A stretch of DNA of 64,000 nt, from assembly GCF_030161095.1 (NCBI RefSeq), contig NZ_BSPP01000004.1:1-64000 (forward strand). The letters are read 5' to 3'. The position numbers were made by a program, and so were the translations under genes. Of the stretch, positions 37,190 through 46,207 are shown piece after piece. A model generated the notes under the pieces. The model saw nothing but the letters and a program-made list of their open reading frames with translations. It had not been told where the DNA came from and ran no database searches. The DNA comes from Cypionkella aquatica. GTDB taxonomy: Bacteria > Pseudomonadota > Alphaproteobacteria > Rhodobacterales > Rhodobacteraceae. Position 1 is the stretch's first letter. Every line of letters starts with the position of its first letter.

Positions 37190-38487
37190 CCGATTTCTTC
37201 AAGAACATCCCTCAGATCAAATACGAGGGCGAAAACAGCACCAATGAATTCGCCTTCCGCCACTACGACCCCGAGGAAATCATCCTTGGCAAGCGGATGG
37301 AGGACCATCTGCGCTTTGCAGTCGCCTATTGGCACTCTTTCGCATGGCCGGGCGGCGACCCGTTTGGCGGGCAGACCTTTGACCGCCCGTGGTTCGGCGA
37401 CACTATGGCGCTGGCCAAACTGAAGGCCGATGTGGCGTTTGAGATGTTCGATATTCTAGGCGCGCCGTTCTATGCCTTCCACGATGCCGATGCGCGGCCC
37501 GAGGGCGCGACTTTCGCGGAATCCCTGCGCAATCTGGAAGAAATCGTCGACTACCTTGGCGAAAAGCAAGCAACCCATAAGGCCAAGCTGCTGTGGGGCA
37601 CCGCCAACATGTTCAGCCACAAGCGCTGGATGTCGGGCGCTGCCACCAACCCCGACCCGGAAGTCTACGCCTATGCCGCCGCCACGGTGAAATCCTGCAT
37701 GGATGCCACGCATAAACTCGGCGGCGCGAACTATGTGCTCTGGGGTGGCCGTGAGGGCTATGAGACGCTGCTGAACACCGACCTGAAAGCCGAGCGCGCC
37801 CATGCTGGCCGCTTCCTGCAATCGGTGGTCGAGTATAAGTATAAAATCGGCTTCAAAGGCGCGATCCTGATTGAACCGAAACCGCAAGAGCCGTCAAAGC
37901 ACCAGTATGATTACGACGTGGCGACGGTTTACGGTTTCCTGAAAGATTTCGGGCTGGAGAAAGAAGTTCAGACCAATATCGAGCAGGGCCATGCGATCTT
38001 GGCGGGCCATAGTTTCGAGCATGAAATCGCCACCGCTGCGGCCTTGGGGATTTTCGGCTCGATCGACATGAACCGCAATGATTACCAATCCGGCTGGGAC
38101 ACCGACCAGTTCCCGAACAACCACGCCGAGAAAGCCGTGGCGTTCTATGAGATTTTGCGCGCGGGCGGCTATACCACGGGCGGCACCAACTTTGACGCCA
38201 AGGTGCGGCGTCAATCGCTGGACCCGGAAGATCTGATCCTCGCGCATGTCGGCGGCATGGACACCTGCGCGCGGGCGCTGAAAGCGGCGGCCTATCTGTT
38301 GGAAGACGACACGATGGAAGCCGCCCGTCGCGCGCGGTATGCAGGGTGGGAGAAGGATGGCGCGAAGGCCATGCTGACGCAGCCGTTGGAGGTGATTGCC
38401 GAAGCGGTGATTGCGAACAACATCAACCCGCAGCCGCGCTCGGGCCGTCAGGAACGGTTGGAGAACTTGTGGAACCACTACATCTGA
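37186..38487 (+). CDS. xylA: Xylose isomerase
   Basis: 433 residues, the usual length. The catalytic His is in [13 protein letters not shown] (about residue 100). Metal ligands are in [18 protein letters not shown] and [20 protein letters not shown], and [13 protein letters not shown] is near the end. It converts D-xylose to D-xylulose. The order xylB-xylA without a linked xylose transporter means uptake must come from elsewhere. Confidence 0.97.
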   Translation: MTDFFKNIPQIKYEGENSTNEFAFRHYDPEEIILGKRMEDHLRFAVAYWHSFAWPGGDPFGGQTFDRPWFGDTMALAKLKADVAFEMFDILGAPFYAFHDADARPEGATFAESLRNLEEIVDYLGEKQATHKAKLLWGTANMFSHKRWMSGAATNPDPEVYAYAAATVKSCMDATHKLGGANYVLWGGREGYETLLNTDLKAERAHAGRFLQSVVEYKYKIGFKGAILIEPKPQEPSKHQYDYDVATVYGFLKDFGLEKEVQTNIEQGHAILAGHSFEHEIATAAALGIFGSIDMNRNDYQSGWDTDQFPNNHAEKAVAFYEILRAGGYTTGGTNFDAKVRRQSLDPEDLILAHVGGMDTCARALKAAAYLLEDDTMEAARRARYAGWEKDGAKAMLTQPLEVIAEAVIANNINPQPRSGRQERLENLWNHYI

Positions 38488-38529
38488 GGTGCTTCTTGCC
38501 ACGGCTGGGGGTTTCACCCCCCCCCCAGA

Positions 38530-38556
38530 CCCCCGTGGGATATTTAGAAACAGATG
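38530..38556. repeat. Partial copy of the dispersed palindrome
   Basis: CCCCCGTGGGATATTTAG followed by AAACAGATGA resembles the arm of the 7890 element. It is preceded by a run of ten C (38517-38526) just after xylA. Confidence 0.45.
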
Positions 38557-38589
38557 AAAACTTTTAGATAAGTTTTAGGCAAATTGAAG

Positions 38590-38622
38590 CGGGCGTCGGG
38601 AAACGGGCGCCCGTTTTCGTTT
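38590..38622 (+). terminator. Terminator after xylBA
   Basis: CGGGCG pairs with CGCCCG around a 12-base loop that may fold further, followed by TTTTCGTTTT. It lies 103 bases after the xylA stop and before ureD. Confidence 0.7.
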
Positions 38623-38756
38623 TGCCTATCGGTTGGGCGTTACGCGCGAAAATCGTGCGATTTTCGGGCGGATTGCGGTAATTTTGGGCGGTTCTGGGGG
38701 CGGAGCATTTCGGCTTGGCCGGGGCAGGTGTTGAAGTTGCGGGCAAGGAGACTCTG

Positions 38757-39572
38757 ATGCTCGCCAGCCAAGCTACCCCAATGCAGCGCAGCCGTGGCTC
38801 GGCTTTCGCCAGCTTTCGCTGTCTGGATGGGCGCGCGCGGTTGGTGGATCTGGCACAGAGCGGCTCGGCCAAGGCGATGCTGCCACGGGTGTCGGGCGTG
38901 CCAGAGGTGGTGTTTCTGAATACTTCTGGCGGGCTTACTGATGGCGATGCCTTGTCTTATGGCTTGGATTTGGCGGCGGGGTGCCGGATTACCGCAACAA
39001 CGCAAACCGCCGAGCGGGTCTATGCCAGCAGGGGTGCCCCCGCGCGCGCAGAGGTGCGCTGCGTTGTCGGTGCGGGCGGCCATCTTGATTGGTTGCCGCA
39101 AGAGACAATCTTGTTTGAAAACAGCTATTTGGCTCGTGACACCCAGATTGATATGGCCGCCGATGCCAGCTGTCTGTTGTCGGAAACCGTCACTCTGGGT
39201 CGTCACGCGATGGGCGAAACCCTGAGTGATGCGCGGCTGACAGATGCCCGCATGGTGCGGTGCGCAGGCGTTCCGGTCTGGGCCGAGACCTTTCATCTTG
39301 ACCCCAATGTGCTTGCCGATGCGCAGGCGGCTTTGCTGGGCGGGGCCCGCGCCTTTGCGGTGATCGCCTTGGTGGCACAGGGGGCCGAGGATGCCTTGCC
39401 GCGTCTGCGCGCCGCTTTGACGGTGGTGGGCTGCGAGGCTGCGGCCTCGGGTTGGGATGGAAAATGTATTGCCCGGATTGTGGCCCGTGATGGCTGGCCA
39501 CTGAAACAACAAATAGCGCTGGCACTGGCGGCTTTGCGGGCTGGCCCGCTGCCCCGCGTCTGGCAGATGTAG
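38757..39572 (+). CDS. ureD: Urease accessory protein UreD
   Basis: 271 residues: FLNTSGGLTDGDALSYGLDLAAGC is the signature block, followed by TTQTAERVYASRG and LPQETILFENS. UreD forms the apo-urease activation complex with UreF and UreG. ATG 38757 follows AAGGAGA. It is the first gene of the urease cluster. Confidence 0.93.
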   Translation: MLASQATPMQRSRGSAFASFRCLDGRARLVDLAQSGSAKAMLPRVSGVPEVVFLNTSGGLTDGDALSYGLDLAAGCRITATTQTAERVYASRGAPARAEVRCVVGAGGHLDWLPQETILFENSYLARDTQIDMAADASCLLSETVTLGRHAMGETLSDARLTDARMVRCAGVPVWAETFHLDPNVLADAQAALLGGARAFAVIALVAQGAEDALPRLRAALTVVGCEAAASGWDGKCIARIVARDGWPLKQQIALALAALRAGPLPRVWQM

Positions 39573-39581
39573 GAGAAGCCG

Positions 39582-39884
39582 ATGAACCTGACCCCGCGAG
39601 AGCGTGAGAAACTGCTGATCTCTGTTGCCGCTATGGTCGCGCGGGGACGATTGGCGCGGGGGGTGAAGCTGAACCACCCCGAGGCGATTGCTTTGATCAC
39701 CGATTTCGTCGTCGAAGGCGCGCGCGATGGCCGCACGGTGGCTGACCTCATGCAGGCGGGCGCGCATGTGATCACCGCCGAGCAATGCATGGATGGCATC
39801 CCGTCGATGATCCATTCGGTGCAGGTTGAGGCGACCTTTCCTGATGGGACAAAGCTTGTCACCGTCCACCACCCCATTCGCTAA
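39582..39884 (+). CDS. ureA: Urease gamma subunit
   Basis: 100 residues: [20 protein letters not shown]..., ending in the typical [42 protein letters not shown] is conserved. It is the small subunit of the urease trimer. Confidence 0.97.
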   Translation: MNLTPREREKLLISVAAMVARGRLARGVKLNHPEAIALITDFVVEGARDGRTVADLMQAGAHVITAEQCMDGIPSMIHSVQVEATFPDGTKLVTVHHPIR

Positions 39885-39893
39885 GAGGTTCAG

Positions 39894-40451
39894 ATGAAAC
39901 GTATTCTTTCGATAGTGCCACTTCTGCTGATCCCTACGACAGCCCTCGCGCATCCGGGCCATGGCGTCGGATTTGAGGCCGGATTCCTGCACCCTTTCAC
40001 CGGGGCAGATCACTTGCTGGCGATGGTCGGAGTTGGGCTTTGGGCGGCGATTCTGGGCGGGCGGGCGCGGATGGCGCTGCCCGCAACTTTCCTGACCGCG
40101 ATGGCGATAGGTGGCGCATCTGCGGTGAATATCGGCCTTGGCGCAGGCGCTGTGGCGGTGGAGCCTGCCATTCTGGCCTCGGTGATCCTGCTGGGGGCCG
40201 TGGTGGCGCTGGCCCTGCGCGCGCCTTTGGGCTTGGCCGTGCCGCTGGTCGGGCTGTTCGGTCTGGCGCATGGTGCGGCGCACGGGGCCGAGATGGTTGG
40301 CAATGGCTTGGCGTTTGGCGCGGCGATGCTGACGGCGACGGCGCTGCTGCACGCTGCGGGGCTGGGCTTGGGTCTGGCGCTGAATGGAAAGATCGCCCGC
40401 GTTTTCGGTGGGGTTTCTGCACTGGCGGGCCTTGCGCTCGCGCTTGCATAG
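39894..40451 (+). CDS. ureJ: HupE/UreJ family nickel transporter
   Basis: 185 residues with a signal peptide or first helix (RILSIVPLLLIPTTALAHPGHG) and about six more helices. The metal-handling motif HPFTGADHLLAM follows the N-terminal HPGHG. HupE/UreJ proteins import nickel, the urease cofactor. Placement between ureA and ureB supports this role. Confidence 0.88.
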   Translation: MKRILSIVPLLLIPTTALAHPGHGVGFEAGFLHPFTGADHLLAMVGVGLWAAILGGRARMALPATFLTAMAIGGASAVNIGLGAGAVAVEPAILASVILLGAVVALALRAPLGLAVPLVGLFGLAHGAAHGAEMVGNGLAFGAAMLTATALLHAAGLGLGLALNGKIARVFGGVSALAGLALALA

Positions 40452-40460
40452 GGGGCCGCG

Positions 40461-40766
40461 ATGATCCCCGGAGAAATCTTCCCCGCCGAAGGCACGATAG
40501 AGTTGAACGCAGGCCAGCCCAGCATCACGCTGATGGTCGCCAACACTGGTGACCGTCCGGTGCAGGTGGGCAGTCACTACCACTTTGCCGAAACCAACCC
40601 CGGCCTGAGTTTTGACCGCACCGCCGCGCGCGGCATGCGTCTGGACATCGCCGCAGGCACGGCTGTGCGGTTCGAGCCGGGGCAAAGCCGCGAAGTCCGC
40701 CTGACGCCTTATGGCGGTTTGCGCCGGGTGTTCGGCTTTAACTCTGCCGTGATGGGAGATCTGTAA
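40461..40766 (+). CDS. ureB: Urease beta subunit
   Basis: 101 residues: [18 protein letters not shown], then [18 protein letters not shown] and [17 protein letters not shown], all hallmark pieces. Its stop directly abuts the ureC start. Confidence 0.97.
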   Translation: MIPGEIFPAEGTIELNAGQPSITLMVANTGDRPVQVGSHYHFAETNPGLSFDRTAARGMRLDIAAGTAVRFEPGQSREVRLTPYGGLRRVFGFNSAVMGDL

Positions 40767-42473
40767 ATGGCCACACGCATCGCCCGCGCCGATTATGCCG
40801 CCATGTATGGGCCGACCACCGGAGATCGCATCCGGTTGGGCGACACTGATCTGATCATCGAGGTGGAACGCGATCTGACCACCTACGGCGAGGAAGTGAA
40901 GTTCGGTGGCGGCAAGGTGATCCGCGATGGCATGGGGCAATCGCAGATTCCACGCGCTGGCGGGGCGGTCGATACCGTGATCACCAATGCGCTGATCCTG
41001 GATCACTCCGGCATCTACAAGGCTGACGTCGGCCTGCGCGATGGCTTGATCCACAAGATCGGCAAGGCGGGCAACCCCGACACCCAGCCGAATGTTGATA
41101 TCATCATCGGCCCGTCCACCGAGATCATCGCAGGCGAGGGCCGCATCCTGACCCCCGGCGGCATGGATGCACATATTCATTTCATTTGCCCGCAGCAGGC
41201 CGAGGATGCGCTGCACTCCGGCGTCACCACCTTGTTCGGCGGCGGCACTGGCCCGGCGCATGGCACGCTTGCCACCACCTGCACCCCCGGCCCGTGGCAT
41301 ATCGGGCGGATGCTGATGGCGCTGGACAGCATCCCGATGAACTTCGGGATTTCTGGCAAGGGCAATGCCAGCCAGCCCGCTGGCCTGATCGAGATGGTCA
41401 AGGCGGGCGCGTCTGCCCTGAAGCTGCACGAGGATTGGGGCACTACCCCCGCCGCCATCGACTGCTGCCTGTCGGTGGCGGATGATATGGATGTGCAGGT
41501 GATGATCCACACCGACACACTTAATGAGTCGGGCTTTGTCGAGAACACCTTGGCGGCGATCAAGGGCCGCACCATCCACGCCTTTCACACCGAGGGCGCG
41601 GGCGGCGGTCATGCCCCGGATATTCTGCGGGTGGTCGGCCACGCCAATATCATCCCGTCCTCGACCAACCCCACCATGCCCTACACCCGCAACACGGTGG
41701 AAGAGCATCTGGATATGCTGATGGTCTGCCATCATCTGGATAAATCCATCCCCGAGGATGTGGCTTTTGCTGAATCCCGCATCCGGCGTGAGACGATTGC
41801 GGCAGAAGATATCCTGCACGACATGGGGGCGCTTTCGATCCTGTCGTCGGACAGTCAGGCGATGGGGCGGATTGGCGAGGTGATCATCCGCACCTGGCAA
41901 ACCGCGCATAAGATGAAAGTCCAGCGCGGTCGCCTCGCCGATGAAACCGGGCAAAACGACAATATCCGCGCCCGCCGCTATGTGGCTAAATACACGATCA
42001 ACCCGGCGATCACCCATGGGGTTTCCGCGCATATCGGCAGCATCGCCGAAGGCAAACGCGCCGATCTGGTGCTGTGGAACCCGGCGTTTTTTGGGGCCAA
42101 GCCGGAAATGGTGCTGATGGGCGGCATGATTGTGGTTGCACAAATGGGCGACCCCAATGGCTCGATCCCGGTGCAGCCGATGTATTCACGGCCGATGTTC
42201 GGGGCCTTGGGCCGCGCCATGCACGCCAGTTCCGCGACCTTCGTCAGCCAAGCTGCTTTGGCCGATGATGTCGGCAGCAAATTGGGACTTGGCAAGACGG
42301 TGCTGGCGGTGAAGAACACCCGCACGATTGGCAAGGCCGACATGATCCTGAACAACGCCCGCCCCGAGATCACCGTGAATCCCGAAACCTACGAAGTCCG
42401 CGCCGATGGCGAGTTGCTGACCTGCGAGCCCGCCAGCGAACTCCCCCTCGCCCAGCGCTATTTCCTGTTCTGA
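40767..42473 (+). CDS. ureC: Urease alpha (catalytic) subunit
   Basis: 568 residues. The dinickel site is visible: HIHFICPQ, the carbamylated Lys in [33 protein letters not shown] and the flap Cys/His in [24 protein letters not shown] (quoted in part). It hydrolyses urea to ammonia and carbamate. No key residue is missing. Confidence 0.98.
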   Translation: MATRIARADYAAMYGPTTGDRIRLGDTDLIIEVERDLTTYGEEVKFGGGKVIRDGMGQSQIPRAGGAVDTVITNALILDHSGIYKADVGLRDGLIHKIGKAGNPDTQPNVDIIIGPSTEIIAGEGRILTPGGMDAHIHFICPQQAEDALHSGVTTLFGGGTGPAHGTLATTCTPGPWHIGRMLMALDSIPMNFGISGKGNASQPAGLIEMVKAGASALKLHEDWGTTPAAIDCCLSVADDMDVQVMIHTDTLNESGFVENTLAAIKGRTIHAFHTEGAGGGHAPDILRVVGHANIIPSSTNPTMPYTRNTVEEHLDMLMVCHHLDKSIPEDVAFAESRIRRETIAAEDILHDMGALSILSSDSQAMGRIGEVIIRTWQTAHKMKVQRGRLADETGQNDNIRARRYVAKYTINPAITHGVSAHIGSIAEGKRADLVLWNPAFFGAKPEMVLMGGMIVVAQMGDPNGSIPVQPMYSRPMFGALGRAMHASSATFVSQAALADDVGSKLGLGKTVLAVKNTRTIGKADMILNNARPEITVNPETYEVRADGELLTCEPASELPLAQRYFLF

Positions 42474-42596
42474 TGCACGCCCGTAGCCATGCAAATGCTG
42501 CAACGCAGCAATACCCAATAGGGCGTTGTTTCATCACGCATTTGCCCCCAACTTATAGCCAGGGAGGAAGCACTCCGATCATATCAGAGGTTTCCA

Positions 42597-42821
42597 ATGA
42601 CACAGACAGCAACACTGACCACAAGCCCCAGATCGCTGCGCCTCATTCTGGCAGCACCCTTTGCAGGCTTTGCAAAGAGCTTGGCGAAATTGGTCGCGGC
42701 CAATCCGCGCCTGCAACAAGCCGAGCGTCTGAGCGCCACGACCGACGCGCAGCTTGCAACCATCGGCAAGACCCGCGCCAGCGAGATTTACCGGATTTTC
42801 GGGCCGCAAATGTATATCTAA
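42597..42821 (+). CDS. Small protein, DUF1127-like
   Basis: 74 residues, MTQTATLTTSPRSLRLILAA..., ending LSATTDAQLATIGKTRASEIYRIFG. The C-terminal pattern (L..TDAQLA.IG.TR..I) resembles short DUF1127 proteins, some of which are small regulators; the match is by eye. AGAGG precedes the ATG. It lies between ureC and ureE in the same direction. Confidence 0.6.
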   Translation: MTQTATLTTSPRSLRLILAAPFAGFAKSLAKLVAANPRLQQAERLSATTDAQLATIGKTRASEIYRIFGPQMYI

Positions 42822-42939
42822 ACTTTGGTGAAAACCCAAAGCAGACTGGTGGCTTTCCGCCCGCCCCCACCCCTGCGTTGCGTTGCAGCGCGGGCTATTC
42901 CGGCATAGGTTTTCGGCATTTCCGCTTAAAGGAACTGCC

Positions 42940-43581
42940 ATGAAACACCTCGCCCTCTGCGCTTTGCTGCTGACAGCCCTGCCCGCCGCTGCCGAATGTG
43001 TCACCCCGGCAAACCTTGCCAAGGGCGTGAGCTTCACGCGCGATGACGGTCGCCAAGGTCTGATCCGCAGCGAAGATAAGCGCTTTGCCATTGATTATGC
43101 CGTGAATTCCAACACCGCTTGGGCTGACAAGCGCCAGTCGTGGCTGGGGATTTACGATGCCGAATGGACATGGGTGCCCACTGACACCTATCAGGCCGAG
43201 GGCGGCCCCGGCGGCACCTACAGCTACCGCTTCGCCACCAAACCGCCGATGCCTGCCGCTGGCACCACATGGGACACCACCGTCACCGAGCGTGGCGCGC
43301 AAGCGGTGCGCTTCAAGCTTGGCCCCGTCGCGATCTCACAACGTGACCGCACCAGCTATACCGTGAACTACCGCTTCATGGCCGAAACGGCGGCGAAAAT
43401 CTCGGGCTGCACCTATCGCGTCATGCCCATCGAGGCGATTTTCAAGAACCAGACCACCGACCTCACCCGCCGCTGGATCTACTTCCCCGATCTGGGCTTT
43501 GGTCTGGAAACCCAAGTCACCGACCGCAAAGGCGCGACCAGCCGCGCGCTGGGTCTGACCTCGCTTACCCCGAAAGGCTAA
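42940..43581 (+). CDS. Exported protein of unknown function in the urease cluster
   Basis: 213 residues with a Sec signal peptide (MKHLALCALLLTALPAAAEC, cleaved around AAA-EC). The mature part is beta-rich with two Cys (start and KISGCTYRV), possibly a disulfide, and contains WLGIYDAEWTWVPTD and RRWIYFPDLGFGLETQV. AAAGGA precedes ATG 42940. It is four bases before ureE, so it is probably co-expressed. No family recognised; not a standard urease gene. Confidence 0.75.
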   Translation: MKHLALCALLLTALPAAAECVTPANLAKGVSFTRDDGRQGLIRSEDKRFAIDYAVNSNTAWADKRQSWLGIYDAEWTWVPTDTYQAEGGPGGTYSYRFATKPPMPAAGTTWDTTVTERGAQAVRFKLGPVAISQRDRTSYTVNYRFMAETAAKISGCTYRVMPIEAIFKNQTTDLTRRWIYFPDLGFGLETQVTDRKGATSRALGLTSLTPKG

Positions 43582-43584
43582 ACC

Positions 43585-44067
43585 ATGCTGCCAGCCCGAT
43601 CCCTTTTGCGAAATGCCTCTGTTGGCGCGATAGATCGGGTGATCCTGTCCTATGACGAACGCTTCCTGCGCCGCAAACGTCTGACTTGCGAGAGTGGCGC
43701 CAGTTTCATGGTCGATCTGGCCGAGACGATTTCGGTCGAGGATGGCGATGCCTTCCTGCTGGACGATGGCCGCAAGGTGGCGGTGGTGGCCGCCGAAGAA
43801 CCCGTGGTGCGGGTAGAGGGCAATCTGCCGCGTTTGGCATGGCATATCGGCAACCGCCACACCCCCTGTCAGGTGGCCACGGGCCATCTGGTGATCCGCC
43901 GCGACCCGGTCATCGAGTCGATGTTGAAGGGCCTTGGCGCGAACCTGACCCTGCACATCGCACCCTTCCGCCCCGAAGGCGGCGCCTATGGCCACGGCCG
44001 CACCATGGGCCACGACCACGGCCCCGCAGGCCATTTCGCGCTGAACTTTGGGGGCGCGCATGGTTGA
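43585..44067 (+). CDS. ureE: Urease accessory protein UreE
   Basis: 160 residues. NLPRLAWHIGNRHTPCQV holds the interdomain metal-site His. The His-rich C-terminus (YGHGRTMGHDHGPAGH) binds nickel. UreE delivers nickel to the UreDFG-apoprotein complex. It overlaps ureF by eight bases. Confidence 0.94.
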   Translation: MLPARSLLRNASVGAIDRVILSYDERFLRRKRLTCESGASFMVDLAETISVEDGDAFLLDDGRKVAVVAAEEPVVRVEGNLPRLAWHIGNRHTPCQVATGHLVIRRDPVIESMLKGLGANLTLHIAPFRPEGGAYGHGRTMGHDHGPAGHFALNFGGAHG

Positions 44068-44701
44068 TGCAACCGACCGCTTGCGGCTTGTGCAATGGCT
44101 TTCGCCCGCCTTCCCAATCGGCGCTTTCGCCTATTCGCAGGGGCTAGAGGTCGCCATAACCGACGGTGACATCAAAACTGCCACCGACCTAGAGGCTTGG
44201 ATCGCCGCCATCCTGCGCCACGGATCAGGCCGCATCGACGCGATCCTGCTGGCCCATGCCCGCAAACCCGGTGCCGATCTGGCGGGCCTGACTGCCCTGA
44301 TCCTCGCCCTCGCCCCCAGCGCCGAGCGGTTGACCGAACTGCAAGAACAAGGCCGCGCTTTCGCTTTGGCGATTTCAGCGATCACAGGCACCGATCACCC
44401 CGCCCGCCCCTACCCCATCGCCGTCGGTGCCGCCACCGCCGCCCTGAACGTGACCACCGCCGAAGTCCTCACCCTTTGGCTGCAGGGGCTCGCGGCCCAA
44501 CTCACCTCCGCCGCCGTCCGCTTTGTGCCTTTGGGTCAAACCGATGGTCAAAAGGTGCTGGCGCGCCTTGCCCCCCGCATCACCGCCCTTGCCGCCGAAT
44601 ATGCCGAAGCCCCGCTCTCAGCCCTCCATTCCAGCGCCATCCGCGCCGACATCGCCGCGATGCGCCACGAAACCCTTCCCGTGCGGATTTTCCGCACATG
44701 A
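44060..44701 (+). CDS. ureF: Urease accessory protein UreF
   Basis: 213 residues: [26 protein letters not shown] at the N-terminus is the UreF signature; helical throughout. It gates GTP hydrolysis by UreG in the activation complex. ATG 44060 lies within the end of ureE. Confidence 0.94.
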   Translation: MVDATDRLRLVQWLSPAFPIGAFAYSQGLEVAITDGDIKTATDLEAWIAAILRHGSGRIDAILLAHARKPGADLAGLTALILALAPSAERLTELQEQGRAFALAISAITGTDHPARPYPIAVGAATAALNVTTAEVLTLWLQGLAAQLTSAAVRFVPLGQTDGQKVLARLAPRITALAAEYAEAPLSALHSSAIRADIAAMRHETLPVRIFRT

Positions 44702-44727
44702 ACGCCACACCACAGGATTTTCCACAC

Positions 44728-45348
44728 ATGACAAACCCAAACGGCCCCCTGCGCGTCGGCATCGGCGGCCCGGTCGGCGCGGGCAAAACCACGCTGACCG
44801 AACATCTCTGCCGCGCTTTGGCCAACCGCTGCTCGATGGCCGCGATCACCAATGACATCTACACCCGCGAAGACGCCGACTACCTGACCCGCGCCCAAGT
44901 CTTGCCCGCCGCCCGCATCCGTGGGGTGGAAACTGGCGGCTGCCCGCACACCGCGATCCGCGAGGATGCCAGCATCAACCTCGCCGCCATCGCCGATCTG
45001 CGAGCGAACTTCCCCGATCTGGACCTGATCCTGATCGAATCCGGCGGCGATAACCTTGCCGCCACCTTCAGCCCCGAACTCGCCGACATCACCATCTACG
45101 TCATCGACACTGCCGCAGGCCAAGACATCCCGCGCAAACGCGGCCCCGGCGTGACGCGCTCTGATCTGCTGGTCGTCAACAAAACCGACCTCGCGCCCTA
45201 TGTTGGCGTCGATCTTGCCCTGCTGGAGTCCGACACCAAAACCGCCCGGCAGCACCGCCCCTATGTGTTGGCACAGTTGCGCAACGGCAAAGGCATCGAA
45301 CAAGTGGTGGCATTTTTGGAACGCGAAGGCGGGCTGGTGCTGAGCTGA
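44728..45348 (+). CDS. ureG: Urease accessory GTPase UreG
   Basis: 206 residues: P-loop [40 protein letters not shown] with the CPH nickel motif, [12 protein letters not shown] and the base motif [11 protein letters not shown] start at ATG 44728 ([12 protein letters not shown]), where homologues begin. An in-frame ATG at 44698 that overlaps the ureF stop (ATGA) is the alternative and adds ten residues; the two starts sit in a 30-bp duplication. Confidence 0.95.
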   Translation: MTNPNGPLRVGIGGPVGAGKTTLTEHLCRALANRCSMAAITNDIYTREDADYLTRAQVLPAARIRGVETGGCPHTAIREDASINLAAIADLRANFPDLDLILIESGGDNLAATFSPELADITIYVIDTAAGQDIPRKRGPGVTRSDLLVVNKTDLAPYVGVDLALLESDTKTARQHRPYVLAQLRNGKGIEQVVAFLEREGGLVLS

Positions 45349-45360
45349 CACCCGCGCCCC

Positions 45361-45426
45361 GCCGCGCCGGACTTGATCCGGGGCGGCGGGGCGTGATCAG
45401 ATGCCCCGGATCAAGTCCGGGGCGGC
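45361..45426. repeat. Dispersed palindrome, second family (copy 2)
   Basis: Arms 45361-45384 and 45403-45426 pair with one mismatch, with the same CCCCGGATCAAGTCCGGGG core as 14287-14353. It separates convergent ureG and the ProC-like gene. Confidence 0.85.
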
Positions 45427-45439
45427 TTGGGGATTGCTT

Positions 45440-46207
45440 TCAACGCCCCGGCACCATCCGCGACAGCACCGCATCCATCGCCTGATCCCAAGCCAGCAGC
45501 GCCCCCCGGCTGTCCAAAATGCCCACCAACTGTTCGGTAATCCCACCCGGAGTCGTCACCCCCACCGCGATTGCGTCCAGCCCCAGATCAGACTGCAACA
45601 ACACCTCGGCATTGCCGCGCAAAGTCTCGGCCACCAAGGCGCGCGCCATCCCGGGCTCCAAGCCTTGCCGCTCATACCAGCGCACCAGATGCCGCAGGAA
45701 ATAGATCGACGCCCCGGACATCGCGCCAAACACCGCCGCCGTCTCGAACGCCTCTGCCTCGGCAAAGCAATGCACCGGGCCAAGCAGCGCCAAAAATGCC
45801 TGCCATTCCACATCGCCGGGATAAAGCAAACTTGGCCCTGCCGAGAACGCATTGGCAAACCCCGGCATCATCGCGCAAAACGCCTGCGCCGGGGCCACCG
45901 CCGCCCGCAGCGGCGCAATCAAAGCCCCCGCCATTGCCGAACACACCGATTGACCATCGCGAAACCGCAATCCCTGCAACACCGACAGCCCCTCTGCCGC
46001 TGGCAGGCAGACCAGCACCAGATCGCACTGATCGACCACCGCCTGATTGCTTTCCGCCACCGCACAGCGATAGGTTTCGGCCAGTCGCGCCGCCTTTGCG
46101 CCCGAGCGCGGGCTCAGCACAAACTCCACCGCGGCAGGATCTGCCCGACTGGCACCTTGCACCAGATATTCCGCCAGATGCCCGACGCCAAGGAGACCGA
46201 TCTTCAC
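45440..46207 (-). CDS. Pyrroline-5-carboxylate reductase-like protein
   Basis: 255 residues of the ProC superfamily. The N-terminal Rossmann motif is MKIGLLGVGHLAEYLVQGA and the C-terminal all-helical part carries GVTTPGGITEQLVGIL, which resembles the ProC signature. It differs from housekeeping ProC in several stretches, so the substrate may be another cyclic imine or oxo-amino acid. Translation starts with GTG at 46207, overlapping the stop of the aminotransferase gene by four bases, so the two act together. Confidence 0.8.
   Translation of the reverse strand: MKIGLLGVGHLAEYLVQGASRADPAAVEFVLSPRSGAKAARLAETYRCAVAESNQAVVDQCDLVLVCLPAAEGLSVLQGLRFRDGQSVCSAMAGALIAPLRAAVAPAQAFCAMMPGFANAFSAGPSLLYPGDVEWQAFLALLGPVHCFAEAEAFETAAVFGAMSGASIYFLRHLVRWYERQGLEPGMARALVAETLRGNAEVLLQSDLGLDAIAVGVTTPGGITEQLVGILDSRGALLAWDQAMDAVLSRMVPGR

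Noticed and set aside
38517-38526. Run of ten C after xylA
   Set aside because: A homopolymer beside a repeat is not itself a functional feature and may be error-prone in sequencing; it does not affect a gene.
38640-42143. A 1167-codon open frame antisense to the urease genes
   Set aside because: It covers ureD, ureA, ureJ, ureB and most of ureC on the other strand, has a His/Gln/Arg-rich shadow composition and no ribosome site. In high-GC genomes such antisense frames are common.
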